A stretch of 64,000 nucleotides of DNA from Odobenus rosmarus divergens (GCF_000321225.1 NW_004450561.1:1594071-1658070); one strand, 5' to 3'; shown: positions 23,530 through 35,900, counted from the stretch's first letter. Notes: generated by a model from the letters alone, not told the origin. Numbers and translations: made by a program.

Positions 23530-23850
23530 TGCTCAGAATAGCCTTCTAATCCTTGTCTACAAAGCCACAAGCATTCCCTTATCAAAAACTTGACTCCATG
23601 CCAGCCTCCCTAAGGAGACCTACCCTGACGATAGGTCAGATAAATACATCTTTTGCTGCTTCTCTGACAATGGCATTCCCCAAACACCCTTCTTTTAGAA
23701 CTTTACACATTTTCCTCAAAAACAAAAAGAAGAAAATTATATCTGATTTGTCATCTTGTTTTGTGTGATTGTAAATTCAGACACTCTTTTGGCTGTTTTG
23801 TACTACATGAAAGTCAAGAAATATCTAGTGCTTTAAATTGTCAATTTGTC
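23530..23850 (+). repeat. L2-like LINE remnant
   Basis: 'CCTTGTCTACAAAGCCACAA', 'CCAGCCTCCCTAAGGAGACC' and CTGATTTGTCATCTTGTTTT suggest L2 in sense orientation. It is decayed and the limits are approximate. Confidence 0.4.
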
Positions 23851-26800
23851 TGGTGGAATAAAGGCTGGAATAGGTAGAAATGGCTTGTGAAAGGGGTAGA
23901 ATGGAGAGTTCTGAAAAAACAGGTAATTCCCTCATCAATAATTATGATATCTTCGTTAATGGTGTGTTGTTGATAGTGGGTCATGAGGGAGAGGGATTCA
24001 TAGTTTCACTGGGGAGAGCGTCCAAGGGAGTGATGGAGTAAATTTCTACCTGGCTAAAAAGCATGGAAGAGAGCAATGAGTTTCCTTCCGTGGTAGACAA
24101 AATGACAGTAATTTAAAAAAGGGGGTGGAGGAGGTCACTATTCATTTTCTTGCAAAGTATTCCCAGTATCCATCTTTTGCTCTGTGCATTCATGGGGAAT
24201 TAGGAGAGAAGGAAACATATTTAAAGGGCCTACAGAGGATATCACACTGCCTGAGGGTCCCAGCATGGTGCAAAGTGGAACCTTTCAGTAGGGGATGCAA
24301 GTAGGGATTTCAGGGGGAGGGTTAAGTGACATGAGCATTAATATTACAGCACAGGCTGAAAAGTTGACCATCCAGAGGTAAAGAAAATATTCAAAGACTG
24401 AGAATTTGGCACTACTTCATTTCCTAAACCATGTATTAATCATTCTTAGATATTATTTTCTGACAGTTAAACTTCTTAACATAACCTTATGCCATAAAAG
24501 TAACTACCTGTGCAATATGCAGAGCTGGAAGGGAAAAAGACTATCATTGGTTTTTTCTTTGATTCATAGAAATTCTCAAGAATATGGTAAAATAAAGGGG
24601 AGATTCATAAGGAAAGCATTCTGGTCCCTTTACTGTGGTGACAGCTAGAAAGTTAAGGATGGTGCCTAAATAAATTAGCTTTTTCAGGTATTGCTAGAAA
24701 TTTTGCTTCTAACAGTTATTTCTGACACACAGGCATTGATCTCAGCAGCTTTGGAATATCCCTGTTGGTCAGAGAGAGGCAAGCTCCATCCATCACGATT
24801 ACAGGAGGAATGCGTTCTCTGTGGAATCCTTTAAAGGGCTACCACAAGTTCACTTCCCCCTTTTGGTGGCAGGGCAGGTTGCATTTGTCTGGCGATTGAA
24901 TGTGATCCCCCACCAAGTCTGAAGGTGCATGTAGCACACCCAACCGTCTGCACACAAAGAAAGATCAAGTTGGCTTGCCCCTCTCTTTGGAGCTTGGCAC
25001 TCACAGATCTCAGTGGAGTGTCACTCTCCTCTTTATGACAGCCACTCATGTCCCGGGCCTGCTGGGTTTCCAGACTGCCTTCCTATTGTATGTGTACACA
25101 GACTGATTATAAGTTCACCACTTCTTCCCACCTTTTTGTGCAGGGTATTATCTATGACAGATGAGTGCAATAAAATGAATCCATTTTTTTCCCCTCTTGC
25201 AGGCGGCACAGTGAGTTCTAACCAACAAAGGCACATTGAGGTAAATCTTTAACGGTGTCACCACGTTGACTTTCATCATTTTCACCTTTTCTTTCACTGA
25301 TTTTTATCCCTGGAGTTGTAAAACATAGTTTCACATTGTGACCGTCCTCTAGTCCTCTGTAGAAGTAGTTACACTGACAAGAACATACTCTTTTTCATAG
25401 ACACTCCATCACAGCTCAGCCTTCGTTGCCTCTCTCTCTCTCTCTCCCTCTCCCTCCACAAATTCTATTTTCTAGATAAAAGCTCAGAGTTTCAGAGGCT
25501 GAAAAATTTTCAAAAAAGTCAAGCTTTCATTTTAAAAAGATAATACAGTACTAGGAAACTACTGGGGAAAATGTGATGGAATATTTAATAGGAAGGGAAA
25601 AGGTTTTCCATAATTTAAGAAAAAATCTGAAACAGTATATGTATGATTTTATAAAAATTTTCTTTTCTAAATACTCTACCATATATGTATAGAAAAATAT
25701 GTGGTTGTTTGCTTTTCTATTTGTTTTTCTTTCTTTTTATTTATTTATGAATACATTTGACTTTATAATAAGATTTTAGAATTTGTAAAGGCCAAAAGAA
25801 AAACAGAAAATAACAAATACCATATGGTTCTTATTTTAGACTGTTTAGCCTACACAAACAAAAACCAATTTGAAAATAAAAGATTGGTACAGATTTGTTA
25901 TTTTATTTAATTGTTTATTGCAAAAAGGAAAGCTATTTCAAAGAGGAGAAAACACATAAGAAGCCACCACTCTAATACCACAGTGGTTTCTATTTTAAGT
26001 CACAGGCAATTTTAAAACAAATAGTGCTTTAAAGGGAAAGCACATTTCAAGGCAACACCTATAGGAAAACTGAGAGAATCCACTGGAAAAGGGAGATACC
26101 CAGAACCCAAAAGCTAACTTTTGCCTATTTAGCCATTTAAATAATTGCTATCATTTTCTTTGCAAATTGTTAATACTTTGCAGGACAATTATTATGTCAG
26201 ATCTTTGGTTGATTCTTCTTTCATTTAATCAACTGGCAGTGAATTCCTCCTATCTTCCATTCAAATCTTTCTGTGATACTTCTTTTCCATCGTGCTCAGG
26301 GGCTGAGAGTCTCTGTATGAGAATTGGGTAAGGAAAAAAATAGATGGGGGAGGTAAATGGTGGGGACCAAAGAGGGACCTTAGAAGGCTCACATTCTGGA
26401 AAACACTCAACTGGAACAAAAGGGAACCATGGTGCATCATAAAGGCAATCTGGGAGTTTTTTCTTGGAGAAAGGAGAACCAAAATAAGACAAATATATCA
26501 CACAAGGAAGAAATTTTTCTTTTAGAAGAAATTTGAAGGCCAGACAGAGCCAGTTAACTCATTCGCAAAGACCATAAAAAGTAAAAATTGGAATGCCTAT
26601 AGAACTTGCTTCAAAGCATCAGGCCTAAAATTAGCTTGTGCCTCTAGGAATCTTACACTTAAGATCCAAATAATTCATTCACGACCTAGTCAAGATTAGT
26701 AGTACTAGGATATTAGCATCCTTGATAGATGAGTAGATAATGTCTATCCTTGGCAGATAACCTTGTTCATCACATGTAAGATGAGATTATCGGTCCTATT

Positions 26801-26893
26801 CTGTATACATATTTGAGAATTAAAAAAATATGTATATATGTGCTATGGGTGATCTATGTAAATAAACTGAAATTATGGTAAATTGAAGTTAGT
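23851..26893. other. Unique intergenic DNA
   Basis: No gene supported. A short candidate exon context exists at 25,204-25,239: TTTTCCCCTCTTGCAG before and GTAAAT after a 36-nt block. That block contains an in-frame stop in at least one phase and has no family match. A (TC)n tract lies at about 25,431-25,450. Confidence 0.45.
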
Positions 26894-27049
26894 AGGGTTG
26901 CCAGATTTAACAGATAAAAATATAGAACTGCCAGTTAATTTGAGTTTCAGATAAAAAATCACTTTTTAATATAAATATGAAAAAATACTCTTCATTAGTT
27001 ATCTGAAATCAAATTTAACTGTACTTCTTGTATTCTATTTGATAACTCC
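26894..27049. mobile_element. Palindromic MITE-like DNA element
   Basis: About 156 bp with long imperfect terminal inverted repeats. The left arm begins GGGTTGCCAGATTTAACAGA and has CAGTTAATTTGAGTTTCAGA. The right arm contains TCTGAAATCAAATTTAACTG and ends TTTGATAACTCC. The arms pair over about 65 bp around a short AT-rich centre. This layout is typical of a non-autonomous DNA transposon; I cannot name the family securely. Confidence 0.7.
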
Positions 27050-27732
27050 AGATGTTAGGAAAAGAATTAGGGAAAGATTAAGAGTTGAGATTATTGTAAT
27101 TCTTTGGGAAAAACCAAGGAAGAAAAGGAGGAAGGATGGGAAGAAAGAGAGGGAATGAAGGAAAAAGGAAATCTTTTGAAATTCCAAGGAAAGGTGTCCA
27201 GCTATCTCTCTATACCTTTTCCGAGAAGGTATGAGAAAAAGGATGAAATATATGAATACTAGACTATTTCTACTGTGGTAGATCTTTTTCACAATTGCTT
27301 CAAGAAGAAGATTAACCAAAATCAGATGGTTATATCTGAAGCAAAATTTAGGCTTTGATTATATTTTGAATACCATTTCTCTTTTGTTTTCTATTAGGAA
27401 ATATTTCAGACTTATGGAAAAATACAGAAAGCAATGTAACAGATATTCAGGTATCTCACCCCAGATTTAACAAATTGTTACCAATTCCATATTGCTTCAG
27501 ATCATTTTTTGAAAAAAATAATTAGAATTAGGATCGAAGGCCCCCTGTATCCTTTCCAGTCTTGTTTCTCATTTTTTTTTCCAGTCATGTCACTATTCTG
27601 AAGTGTCTTCCTGACATATTTTACGCAGTATTATTAACATATACTTATGTAATATGTACATGCATATGTTTGTATGTCCATAAACAAGATATTCTATCAT
27701 TTGGTTTGATACTTACATTAAAAAAATTTCCA

Positions 27733-27912
27733 GGGGCGCCTGGGTGGCTCAGTTGGTTAGGCAACTGCCTTCGGCTCAGGTCATGATCCCGGAGTCCCGG
27801 GATCGAGTCCCGCATCGGGCTCCCTGCTCTGCAGGGAGTCTGCTTCTCCCTCTGACCCTCCCCCCTCTCATGCTCTCTCTCTCTCATTCTCTCTCTCAAA
27901 TAAATAAAATCT
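27733..27912 (+). mobile_element. SINEC, young-looking
   Basis: An intact head, GGGGCGCCTGGGTGGCTCAG, with its RNA polymerase III box A region, then CCGGGATCGAGTCCCGCATC (box B like), CCTCTGACCCTCCCCCCTCT and AAATAAATAAAATCTT. The perfect 15-bp duplication TTAAAAAAATTTCCA is at 27,718-27,732 and 27,913-27,927. Many CpGs survive, so it is probably among the most recent insertions here. Confidence 0.98.
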
Positions 27913-28315
27913 TTAAAAAAATTTCCATAAAAGGTGACTTTCTTCAACTTGCATCATTCATTAAAATTTATGTTTTTGACATTTATCCATGTTGACACAC
28001 CTAAATTTGGTTATCATTTATTTTAACTGCTGCTCATTATGGAGGTGCTACAATTCATCCATTCCTTTCTTGGCAAGTATTTAAGCTGTTCCCATTTTTT
28101 CAGTATTATAAACAATGCTATAGTGAATATCCTCATACACCCCCTTAAGCACGTGTCAGGGAATTCCCCTGGTATATACCTAAAATTGGAATTGCTAGGT
28201 TATAGCTTATGAGCATCTTTAATTTGTTAGATATTAATACATTGTTCTCCAAAATGGGTTAACAAGTGTACTTTCTCACCAATCATGTATGAGATTTCTC
28301 ATTTGCTCACATCTT

Positions 28316-28523
28316 TTTTTTTTTTTTTGAAGATTTTATTTATTTATTTGACAGAGAGAGACACAGCGAGAGAGGGAACACAAGCAGGGAGAGAGGGAGA
28401 GGGAGAAGAAGGCTTCCCGTTCAGCAGGGAGCCCGATGTGAGGCTCAATCACAGGATCCTGGGACCATGACCTGAGCCGAAGGCAGACAGATGCTTAATG
28501 ACTGAGCCACCCAGGCGCCCCTT
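28316..28523 (-). mobile_element. SINEC, minus strand, young-looking
   Basis: T run, GAAGATTTTATTTATTTATT, and head complement GAGCCACCCAGGCGCCCC. The 15-bp duplication ATTTGCTCACATCTT (28,301-28,315) matches 28,524-28,538 with one change. Confidence 0.97.
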
Positions 28524-28660
28524 ATTTGCTCACGTCTTAACACCTAGGATTTTCAGATATTAAAAAATTGCCCATTTGGTGAGTGTTGTTTAATTTTCAT
28601 TCTCTGATTACCACGTGAGATTGAGTGTGTTTTCATATATTTATTGGACCTCTGATATCC

Positions 28661-28970
28661 CCCTTAATGTATTATCTTGCTGTATTGGCTTGAGTTGTCT
28701 ACATGTGCATCAAAATACATTCCTAATTTCTACCTTACGTCAGATTCCCTAACAGCAGAGAATAAAATGAGGATTCTTGTGCAGGGAATTTATGAAGTGT
28801 ACACATTCAGGAAAAAATCTGTAAGGGAATGAGAAAAGCAGGGTACAGAAGGGGAGATGCTCAATAACAATGTGCTTTCAGACAAAATCTAGCCTCAGCC
28901 TGATCTCTCAAGTACTCTGAGACATCAATAGCACAGGAGAATCTGTCTGTCTTGAGGCAAGGAGCTAGGG
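28661..28970. other. Unique intergenic DNA
   Basis: Nothing recognisable. Confidence 0.5.
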
Positions 28971-29717
28971 TGAAGGAGAAGAAGAAATTTTCCTCTAAGG
29001 TTCTTCTGATTGGGCTAAGAATTAAATTTACCTAAGACAGACTAATAGGAGAAAAAAACCCAAAGTTTTATTACACATGCATGGAGGCTCAACAATGAAA
29101 TTGAGGCTTAAAGAAATGACCAAGGCAGGCAATCTTTATACTTTTTGACAAGGTGGCAATAAATCTGAGAAATTGACACGACAAAGAAACCTTAACTTTG
29201 GGACTTTCAGTTAGCAAGGAATTCTAAACAGAATATGGGCTGGGGTGGTAAATTAATAAAAAGGAACAAGGGTTGTTTATAAGCCAGATTCTCATCTCTC
29301 TATTTCCTGTCTCCGGTGATGAGGATGTCTGTTTACCTCCTGGTGTGGGGAGTTATATCTTTCGCATGAAAGTTTTATTTCTTGCTTTGTGGGGGGACAG
29401 AGAAACTCTGAGTGCCAGTCTTGCACAGGCTGTCTCTTAAGTCGCTCTAATTTAAAATACTCAACATACCGGGGCGCCTGGGTGGCTCAGTCTGTAAGCG
29501 TCTGCCTTCGACTCAGGTCTGATCCCAGGGTGCTGGGATTGAGTCCCACATTGGGTTCCCTGCTCTCCCAGAGGAGAGCCTGCTTCTCCCTCTGCCTCTG
29601 CCCCTCCCCCCTGCTGCTCGTGCACCCTCTCTCTCTCAAATAAATAAATAAAATCTTTTAAAAAAATCAACATACCAAAGCGGCATATTTCGGGGCGGCC
29701 TGCCCTTGGCCCCTACA
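28971..29717 (-). mobile_element. ERV-type solo LTR, minus strand, interrupted by SINE
   Basis: In reverse, the stretch starts TGTAGGGGCCAAGGGC and ends in CTTCA. Near its 3' end it carries GTGTAATAAAACTTTGGG (a polyadenylation signal) followed by CTCCTATTAGTCTGTCTTAG and a 'GCCCAATCAGAAGAACC' segment, the classic U5-side wording of an old endogenous retrovirus LTR. The flanks TAGGG (28,966-28,970) and AAGGG (29,718-29,722) could be a decayed 5-bp duplication. The SINE at 29,471-29,666 lies inside. There is no internal viral sequence. Confidence 0.6.
29471..29666 (+). mobile_element. SINEC, young-looking
   Basis: Head GGGGCGCCTGGGTGGCTCAG, tail CAAATAAATAAATAAAATCT. The perfect duplication TCAACATACC is at 29,461-29,470 and 29,667-29,676. 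Confidence 0.97.
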
Positions 29718-31926
29718 AAGGGCTTTTGTACCTCTCCTGGCTGTGTTGCATGGGGATGGGAATTCACAGACACTCCAGGCTGGGGCAGCTCTCATTGCCC
29801 TTGGCAATCCTACTGATGTGAACAAACCAACAATTAATTGCAGCAACCACAGTAGCCAGCAGAAAGGATCCCTGAGGAGCTGAGATGGGCACCCACCAAA
29901 TTTTCTATAATTACTATAGTTTTATAATATTTCTCTCCGGCAGGGCCTTCACTTTCTTTTTCTTCTTCAAAATGAACTTGGTTATTCTTGGACTTTTACT
30001 GTTCTGTATGAATCTTTAGTCAGCTTCTCAGGCACCATGAAAATATGGTTTCTGTTTATTTAACTTTTTTTGATTCTATAATAAAACATACAAATGTATG
30101 CTTATATGTTTTATAATTTTTTGTTAGATTTACTCCCAGGTTCCTCAAAGTTCATGCTGTTATTATGATTGAGATCTATATTTGCATTGCAGTCGATTTT
30201 TAACAACTGTTGCTGATTTATATAGATGTCATTCTTTTAAAATATCCAGAATCCTGCAATTTTGCTCAATCCTTATTAGTTCTAATGTTTCGTGTACACA
30301 TATTTTCTAGGCAGATAATCTAGTTGTTAGAAAAGTTTTATTTGTCCTGTATTTCTTTTCCTCAGAAACTTGCTTTGGATAGAAGCTCCAGAAAACATTG
30401 AAGTGGAAGGAGTAAGTGATCTTGTTTTTTTCCCCTGACTTTAAAGGGAATGTTTCTGACCTTTCCCCTTCAAACTATTTATCAGTACATTCTGATACTC
30501 TTTTGCCATGAGGGTTTCTGGTTGTTGTTGCTGTCATTTTTTTTTTTTTTTATAAAGGAGTATTACCTTTTTTCAAGTCACTTTTCTATAAATATTGAAG
30601 TGACCAAATTGTTTTTCTACTTTAATCTTGTAAGTAATGAATTACATTAATACATCTTCTAATGTTAAGCCATTCTTGCATTCCCAGAATAAAACTTATT
30701 TGGTCACAAAATATGGTTTTTATTTGTGGTAAACCAAATTCAGTAACTGATAACTTAATAACTTGTTAAGAAGTTTGGAGCCATGTTTATAAGTGAGATT
30801 GGAATATCAGTTTTCTTTCTCATGTTGTCTTCTGGTTTTGATTTCAAAGTTATTCTGGTCACATACAGAAGTGGGAAGTTTTTAATTTTCCTCTCCATTC
30901 TTTAAATACTATCTATAAAATGGAAATTGTGTATTTCATGTTTGTAAATGTTCTTGTGTGCTTCAAAAGGATAAATAGTCCCTATTTGTTAGAAAAAGAT
31001 TGTTAATTATTTCATCAAATTTTGATGTTTCCTTTCTGTGCTTAATCTCTTTAGTCTGAAAGAGTTGTGATAATGTTTCAAACTGTAGTTGTTAGTTTTA
31101 TAAATTATTTTCAAAATTCTGTCAATTAATGCGTTATAGATTATGTACTTATAATGTAAGTTGCATAGAGCTCAAAATTGATATATGTTCTTGGTGAATT
31201 GTTCCTTTTATTATTAAGTAATGACACCTTCATGAACTAGAATAATTTTTTTTATGTTAAAGCCTATTTTTCTCCAATATTAATGGTGCCACATCATCTT
31301 TCTTCTGAACACAGTTCCCCTGTTATATCTTCTTCCTTGCTTTTTACCCTCAATCTTTTTTGTCATTTATTTTATGTCTATTATAAAATTAATACAGCTT
31401 AATATTAATATTATTTTTATTCAAATTGAGAATCTGTTAACAGATAAGCTTAATCTGTTAATATTTATTACACTTATTGATGTATTTGAGCTATTTCTAC
31501 CATTTTATGTCATGATTTTTTTATGTTGTCATGCTTATAAAATTTTTTTGCTTCTTTTGTCATTTTCTCATGGCTCTATGGGATTAGAATTCCTTATATC
31601 TTATTTTTCCCTCTATTGTTATAGAAACTAGATACTCTGTGTCTATCTTTTGTGGTTATGCCTAAATTTGCAAATAATCATAGTGATTTAAACATTTTAA
31701 AATTCTTATTTCCAGACCCCACCTAAGCAATTGAAAATACTTCATCTCTGATCTTTCATCCTCATCTTTCATACGATTTTACCAAATTAGTCGTTATTAG
31801 TAGTAGGATTTACAACTAATGACTATTTAGATACCAACATAATTGTCAAATTCTTACTTACGTTGCTTCTTGCACCCAAACATCCTTATAGTATCTGTTC
31901 TGGCCTTACTAAATTTCATATTTCTT

Positions 31927-32122
31927 TTTTTTTTTTAAGATTTTGTTTATTTATTTGACAGAGAGAGACACAGCGAGAGAGGGAATACAAGCAGGGGGAG
32001 TGGGAGAGGGAGAAGCAGGCTTCCTGCCGAGCAGGGAGCCCAATGCGGGGCTCGATCCCAGGACCCTGGCTTAATGACCTGAGCCGAAGGCAGTTGCTTA
32101 ACGACTGAGCCACCCAGGCGCC
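31927..32122 (-). mobile_element. SINEC, minus strand, young-looking
   Basis: Tail complement TTTTTTTAAGATTTTGTTTA, head complement GAGCCACCCAGGCGCCCT. The perfect 18-bp duplication CTAAATTTCATATTTCTT is at 31,909-31,926 and 32,123-32,140. Confidence 0.98.
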
Positions 32123-32617
32123 CTAAATTTCATATTTCTTCAAGGGTTTGTGAGTAGTAAAATCCCTCAGCCTATATTTGAATATTAAATTTTTTTTCCT
32201 TCATGAAGTTAATGGATTCTAAACTGACCGTTATTTTTCTCAGCACTTTGAAGATATTATCCCAAAGTTTTCTGATTATTTATCTATGTATTCTCCATTT
32301 TTCATTGGTTGCTTTAAGATTTTTATCTTTATCCTTACAGTTCTTTTTCACAGTACTGTATATAGTTATTTGTTTTAGTTTTTCTGTTTTGTACCTGTGT
32401 TACTTCTTTTGAGTACTTAGATCTTACTCTAATTCTTAACAATTATTTCTTCAAATGTTGCCTCTCCATAACTCTCTAGTGTTTTCCTCAATAATCAATT
32501 AATATATGTTGAACCTTTTTACTTTATCCTCCATTTCTCCTGATAGTTTTGCCATATTTCCCACTTTGTTCTTAGATCAAGCTTTAGTTTTGACTAATTT
32601 GTTGTTTAACCTCTGTA

Positions 32618-32643
32618 GTGTGTGTGTGTGTGTGTGTGTGTGT
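32618..32643. repeat. (GT)13 microsatellite
   Basis: 26 bp of uninterrupted GT inside old L1M sequence. Confidence 0.95.
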
Positions 32644-33110
32644 TTGGCTAGATTTTTCATTTCAAATTTTTTTGGGGGGATTCAAATCCTCCAATTTTAA
32701 GTAATACTGTTCTTTTCTTCCATTATGTCTTTAAACCTCTATAATGATTGAAATGTTTTAAGTTTTACAGATTCTTTTTCATGCTGTATGGTTTCATATC
32801 TTTAGGTGCTAAGTCTCCTGTTTTGCCTGCTGATCCTCTCTTTGATAGTGAATTGTTTTTTTCTCCCCTGTGGTGCGCATCTGAGTCGGGTGGGTTTATT
32901 TTTTTGGAGAACATCTTCAGCTGTGTGTGTGTTTGTGTGCGCATGCAAATTCTTTGTGTTCGGAATACTGAATGTTCCAGAAAGCAGTTTCATTTTGCTT
33001 CTGATAAAGGTCTTACAACAATTTTTATATAAATTTTCCGGTTTGGTAATCTAATATAAACTGATTTTGCTGCTATTAATAGAGACCCTAGATATAAAGG
33101 TTAATTTTCT

Positions 33111-33568
33111 TGGATAAAACTAGTCTGCAAGTACGCTGTCCATGGTTGCTATACATCTTGATGAAATCCTCAGGGAGTCGGGGTCATTTTCTCTTTACCT
33201 CATCATCCTTAATACACAGCTTACATTCTTTGGCTGTTAGACCTCAAACTATTGCATCCTTCCTCAAGAGAGAAAGCAGGAGAAAGTGGGAGGGAAAAAA
33301 TGTACTTACCTGCCATAAGGAGCCTTCTAAGTCATCTTATTATAGATAATTAGCCAAAACTATTTAAGTAACCACAGCTAGCAGCTGAGTACCCTTCCCT
33401 CCCTGAGCACGTTTAACTGAGCACATTCTCAATCCTAGTAATAGGCATTCTCTTAGTAAGGAAGAAGGGGAGAATGGATATGTGATAGATACCTGGCAGT
33501 CTCTGTAAAACCAATTAAGCAGATATAATTAATTTGGGCATCATACTCATGTGTACTGGTCTGTAGGG
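33111..33568. other. Unique intergenic DNA
   Basis: Nothing recognisable apart from short purine-rich runs near 33,270-33,300. Confidence 0.45.
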
Positions 33569-33753
33569 TTTTTTTTTTTTTTATTTTTTTAATGGGGGAG
33601 GGGCAGAGGGAGAGGGAGACAGAGAGAATCTTAAGCAGACTTCATGCCCAGCACTGAACCAGCTGCGAGGCTGGATCTCACAACCCTCAGATCATGACCT
33701 GAACCAAAATCAAGAGTCAGAAACTTAACCGGCTGAGTCACCTAGACACCCCC
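33569..33753 (-). mobile_element. SINEC, older type, minus strand
   Basis: T run, GAGGGGCAGAGGGAGAGGGA, GATCTCACAACCCTCAGATC and GAGTCACCTAGACACCCC. Wording such as AACCAAAATCAAGAGTCAGA marks the older subfamily. The flanking duplication is weak. Confidence 0.92.
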
Positions 33754-34220
33754 TAATCTGCAGTTTCAATTTCTTATAAGTGATGTTTTCCCCACCCATG
33801 GTTCTGGGAAATTTGCAAGCTTACTTGGAGCATCTTAGGCTATTGGGTGAGAATTTTCTAATTCCCTTTCCCATAGATACAGTAATTCTTCAAAGTTTTA
33901 GTCTATATACAGGGGATTCAGTTATAGCCCTAGCTTTCTTTGAGTTATACCTATTTATTTGTGCTTTTTTTTTGTTATATAAAAAAAAAACTTTGATATT
34001 GTGCTTTACCCAGTTTTTCTATTTATTTGTGGTGAGAGGTGAGACTGTCCATATTGGCAAAAATGTAGTCAAATTACAAAAGTGGACTTTTACCTCAGGA
34101 CACTTGGTTTCACTCATCCGTTCTCTATTTGTATCTAGTTCTAAACAAATTAAGTAATGGTGACACCTCTGTCTCAGCAGAGAATATATTTGGTTAAAAA
34201 ATTTGTTTTTCACAGATAAA
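33754..34220. other. Unique AT-rich DNA
   Basis: A 125-codon open frame at 33,780-34,157 is hydrophobic, runs through T-rich sequence and shows no known domain, so I treat it as chance. Confidence 0.45.
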
Positions 34221-34246
34221 TTCTTTCTTTCTTTCTTTCTTTCTTT
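34221..34246. repeat. (TTTC)n microsatellite
   Basis: TTCTTTCTTTCTTTCTTTCT in about six units. Confidence 0.9.
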
Positions 34247-34259
34247 ATATTATTTATAT

Positions 34260-34420
34260 TATTCCTTAATAAAGTTAAATAAATTATTCCTTAATAAATA
34301 TTTTAAATCAATTAATTAATAATTAATAAACTATAAAATAAATAAATAATTCCTTAATAAAGTTAAATTATTCCTTAATAAAGTTAAATTATTCCTTAAT
34401 AAAGTTAAATAAAGTTAAAA
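34260..34420. repeat. 21-bp AT-rich tandem repeat (minisatellite)
   Basis: The unit TTCCTTAATAAAGTTAAATT(A) starts at 34,262, 34,287, 34,350, 34,371 and 34,392. The last three are exactly 21 bp apart and nearly identical. The region 34,300-34,349 is degenerate A/T sequence. Confidence 0.9.
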
Positions 34421-34510
34421 AGATCTCTCTCTAGTCAAATAGCAGTATGTGGGAGTGAGGAGGTAGGAAGGGAGGGAGATGGGCAATAAAAAGGAGAATT
34501 AAAAAAATAT

Positions 34511-34700
34511 TTTTTAAAAGATTTATTTATTTGAGAGAGTGAGTGCGGGAGTGGGTGGGAGAGGGGCAGAAGGAGAGAATCTCAAGCAGACTCTCACTGA
34601 GCACAGAACCCTATGCTGGGCTCTATCTCACAACCCCCAGATCATGACCTGAGCGGAAATCGAGTCAGATGCTTAACTGACTGAGCCACATAGGTGCCCC
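34511..34700 (-). mobile_element. SINEC, older type, minus strand
   Basis: AAAAGATTTATTTATTTGAG, GGAGAGAATCTCAAGCAGAC, CTCACAACCCCCAGATCATG and GAGCCACATAGGTGCCCC. The AT-rich flanks make the duplication uncertain (AAAATAT on both sides). Confidence 0.92.
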
Positions 34701-35489
34701 TCAAAATATATATCCCCTTAATCCTGATGAAGGAATTGATTAATGACTATACAGCAAGTTAAGAAAAAAATTCACTGTAAAACATTAAAAGATATTCTAG
34801 AAATTTCATTAGCTTGTATGACTTCAGGGATGCCACTATTTTTTTCGTTGCCCTTTTCTCCATTTGGAAGTTAAGAGAAATAATGTTTTCTTATTTTCAC
34901 ACTTTAAAATCTTTTTTATGATTTGAAAATTACTGTAACTACACTACAAATGTTGAGATGCTGTCTTAAAGATAGCCGTTTTGAGGAGGACATGATAACC
35001 TCAGTATATTGCCATGAGAATTTTCCCTTAAAACAATGATTCCTGATTCCCACTAGCATCTAGAATCTGGACACAGCCTATAGGTGACCCCAAAGGCCAT
35101 TGGAAAAACTAAGAACAGCTATAGCAGAATTTTTTAGTATTCAATATTTACTATGTTCAGCTTTTATAGAATCTCATATTCAGTACATATTCTTTATTTA
35201 TAGTTATGAAGGAAATAAGATAGAAAATGAAAGTTGGGGCTAGGGATTAGACTTTAGAAGACATTGATAATTATGCTTCACAGTTTCCTGAAGGTTTCCA
35301 CCTTAATCAGTGGTTTCATCACTCAGGGGCTCCTATTAAATAATCTAAAATGTTGGCATGCGTGCATCTCCAAACAGGTAGAAATAGTCATAATTTATAT
35401 AAATAACAACTAAGCACCATGCTTTATCCATCTCTATTAGACAGGTTCCATTCCTTCCCTTGCCCCCAGTAAACAGAACCCCTACTGTA
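34701..35489. other. Unique intergenic DNA
   Basis: No recognisable gene or element. The segment near 34,960-35,100 could be an old repeat that I cannot name. Confidence 0.45.
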
Positions 35490-35900
35490 ACAGGATCTTT
35501 CAATTACAAGTAATAGAATATTCAACTGAAAGTATCTTAATATAAGGATTTTCACTTTATATAAGAAGAAGAGTTCTGGTTGTACACTTGCCAATGGAAT
35601 CAGGAAATAAACGAGATCATCATAGATCAAGATTTCTCCGACATAATCAGAGTATCACTTTATTTCTTAGACTTGTCCTTTTGTGGTCATAGATCTTGCA
35701 ATTCTGGGCAACATCCAGTGAAAGAACAGAGAGAGAATTCTTTCTTAACATCTTCTTGTATTATTGAAGAAAATATTCCCCAGAATCTTCTCAGCAGCTG
35801 TTCCCTTACATCTTATGGGGCATAACTGAGTCACATGCCCGAGTCAGCTACTGGCAAAGTACACTGTGATTGACTTAGTCAAATCATTTGGCTCACTGTC
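35490..35900. repeat. Ancient interspersed repeat, family unassigned
   Basis: 'CAATTACAAGTAATAGAATA' and, 300 bp on, 'GGGGCATAACTGAGTCACATGCC' resemble an old L1 3'-UTR-like repeat common in mammals. This is a weak, phrase-based call. Confidence 0.35.

Larger units (their letters stand above)
27380..28660 (-). repeat. Old L1M fragment
   Basis: Minus-strand L1 3' region. 'CCATTCCTTTCTTGGCAAGT', 'CAGTATTATAAACAATGCTA', 'TGGAATTGCTAGGTTATAGC' and 'CCCATTTGGTGAGTG' are the old-L1 counterparts of the ORF2 C-terminal region. Two SINEs split it. All frames are broken. Confidence 0.6.
29930..33110 (-). repeat. Old L1M element, ORF2 to 5' region
   Basis: A long AT-rich stretch that reads, in reverse, like old L1M. 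The ORF2 reverse-transcriptase region lies at about 29,960-31,000 ('CTGCAATTTTGCTCAATCCT', 'CTTATTAGTTCTAATG'), and more 5' sequence follows at 31,250-33,100 ('ACTTTGAAGATATTATCCC', 'AATTATTTCTTCAAATGTTG'). No frame is open for more than about 95 codons. A SINE splits it at 31,927-32,122. Confidence 0.5.

Noticed and set aside
25204..25239. Possible 36-nt microexon between TTGCAG and GTAAAT
   Set aside because: The splice-like borders are plausible, but the block has no coding signature and no partner exon is visible.
27744..27995. An open frame starting MAQLVRQLPSAQV
   Set aside because: It is the translation of a SINE head that recurs in many copies.
33780..34157. A 125-codon open frame
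   Set aside because: The hydrophobic translation comes from T-rich sequence. There is no family motif and no promoter or splice context.
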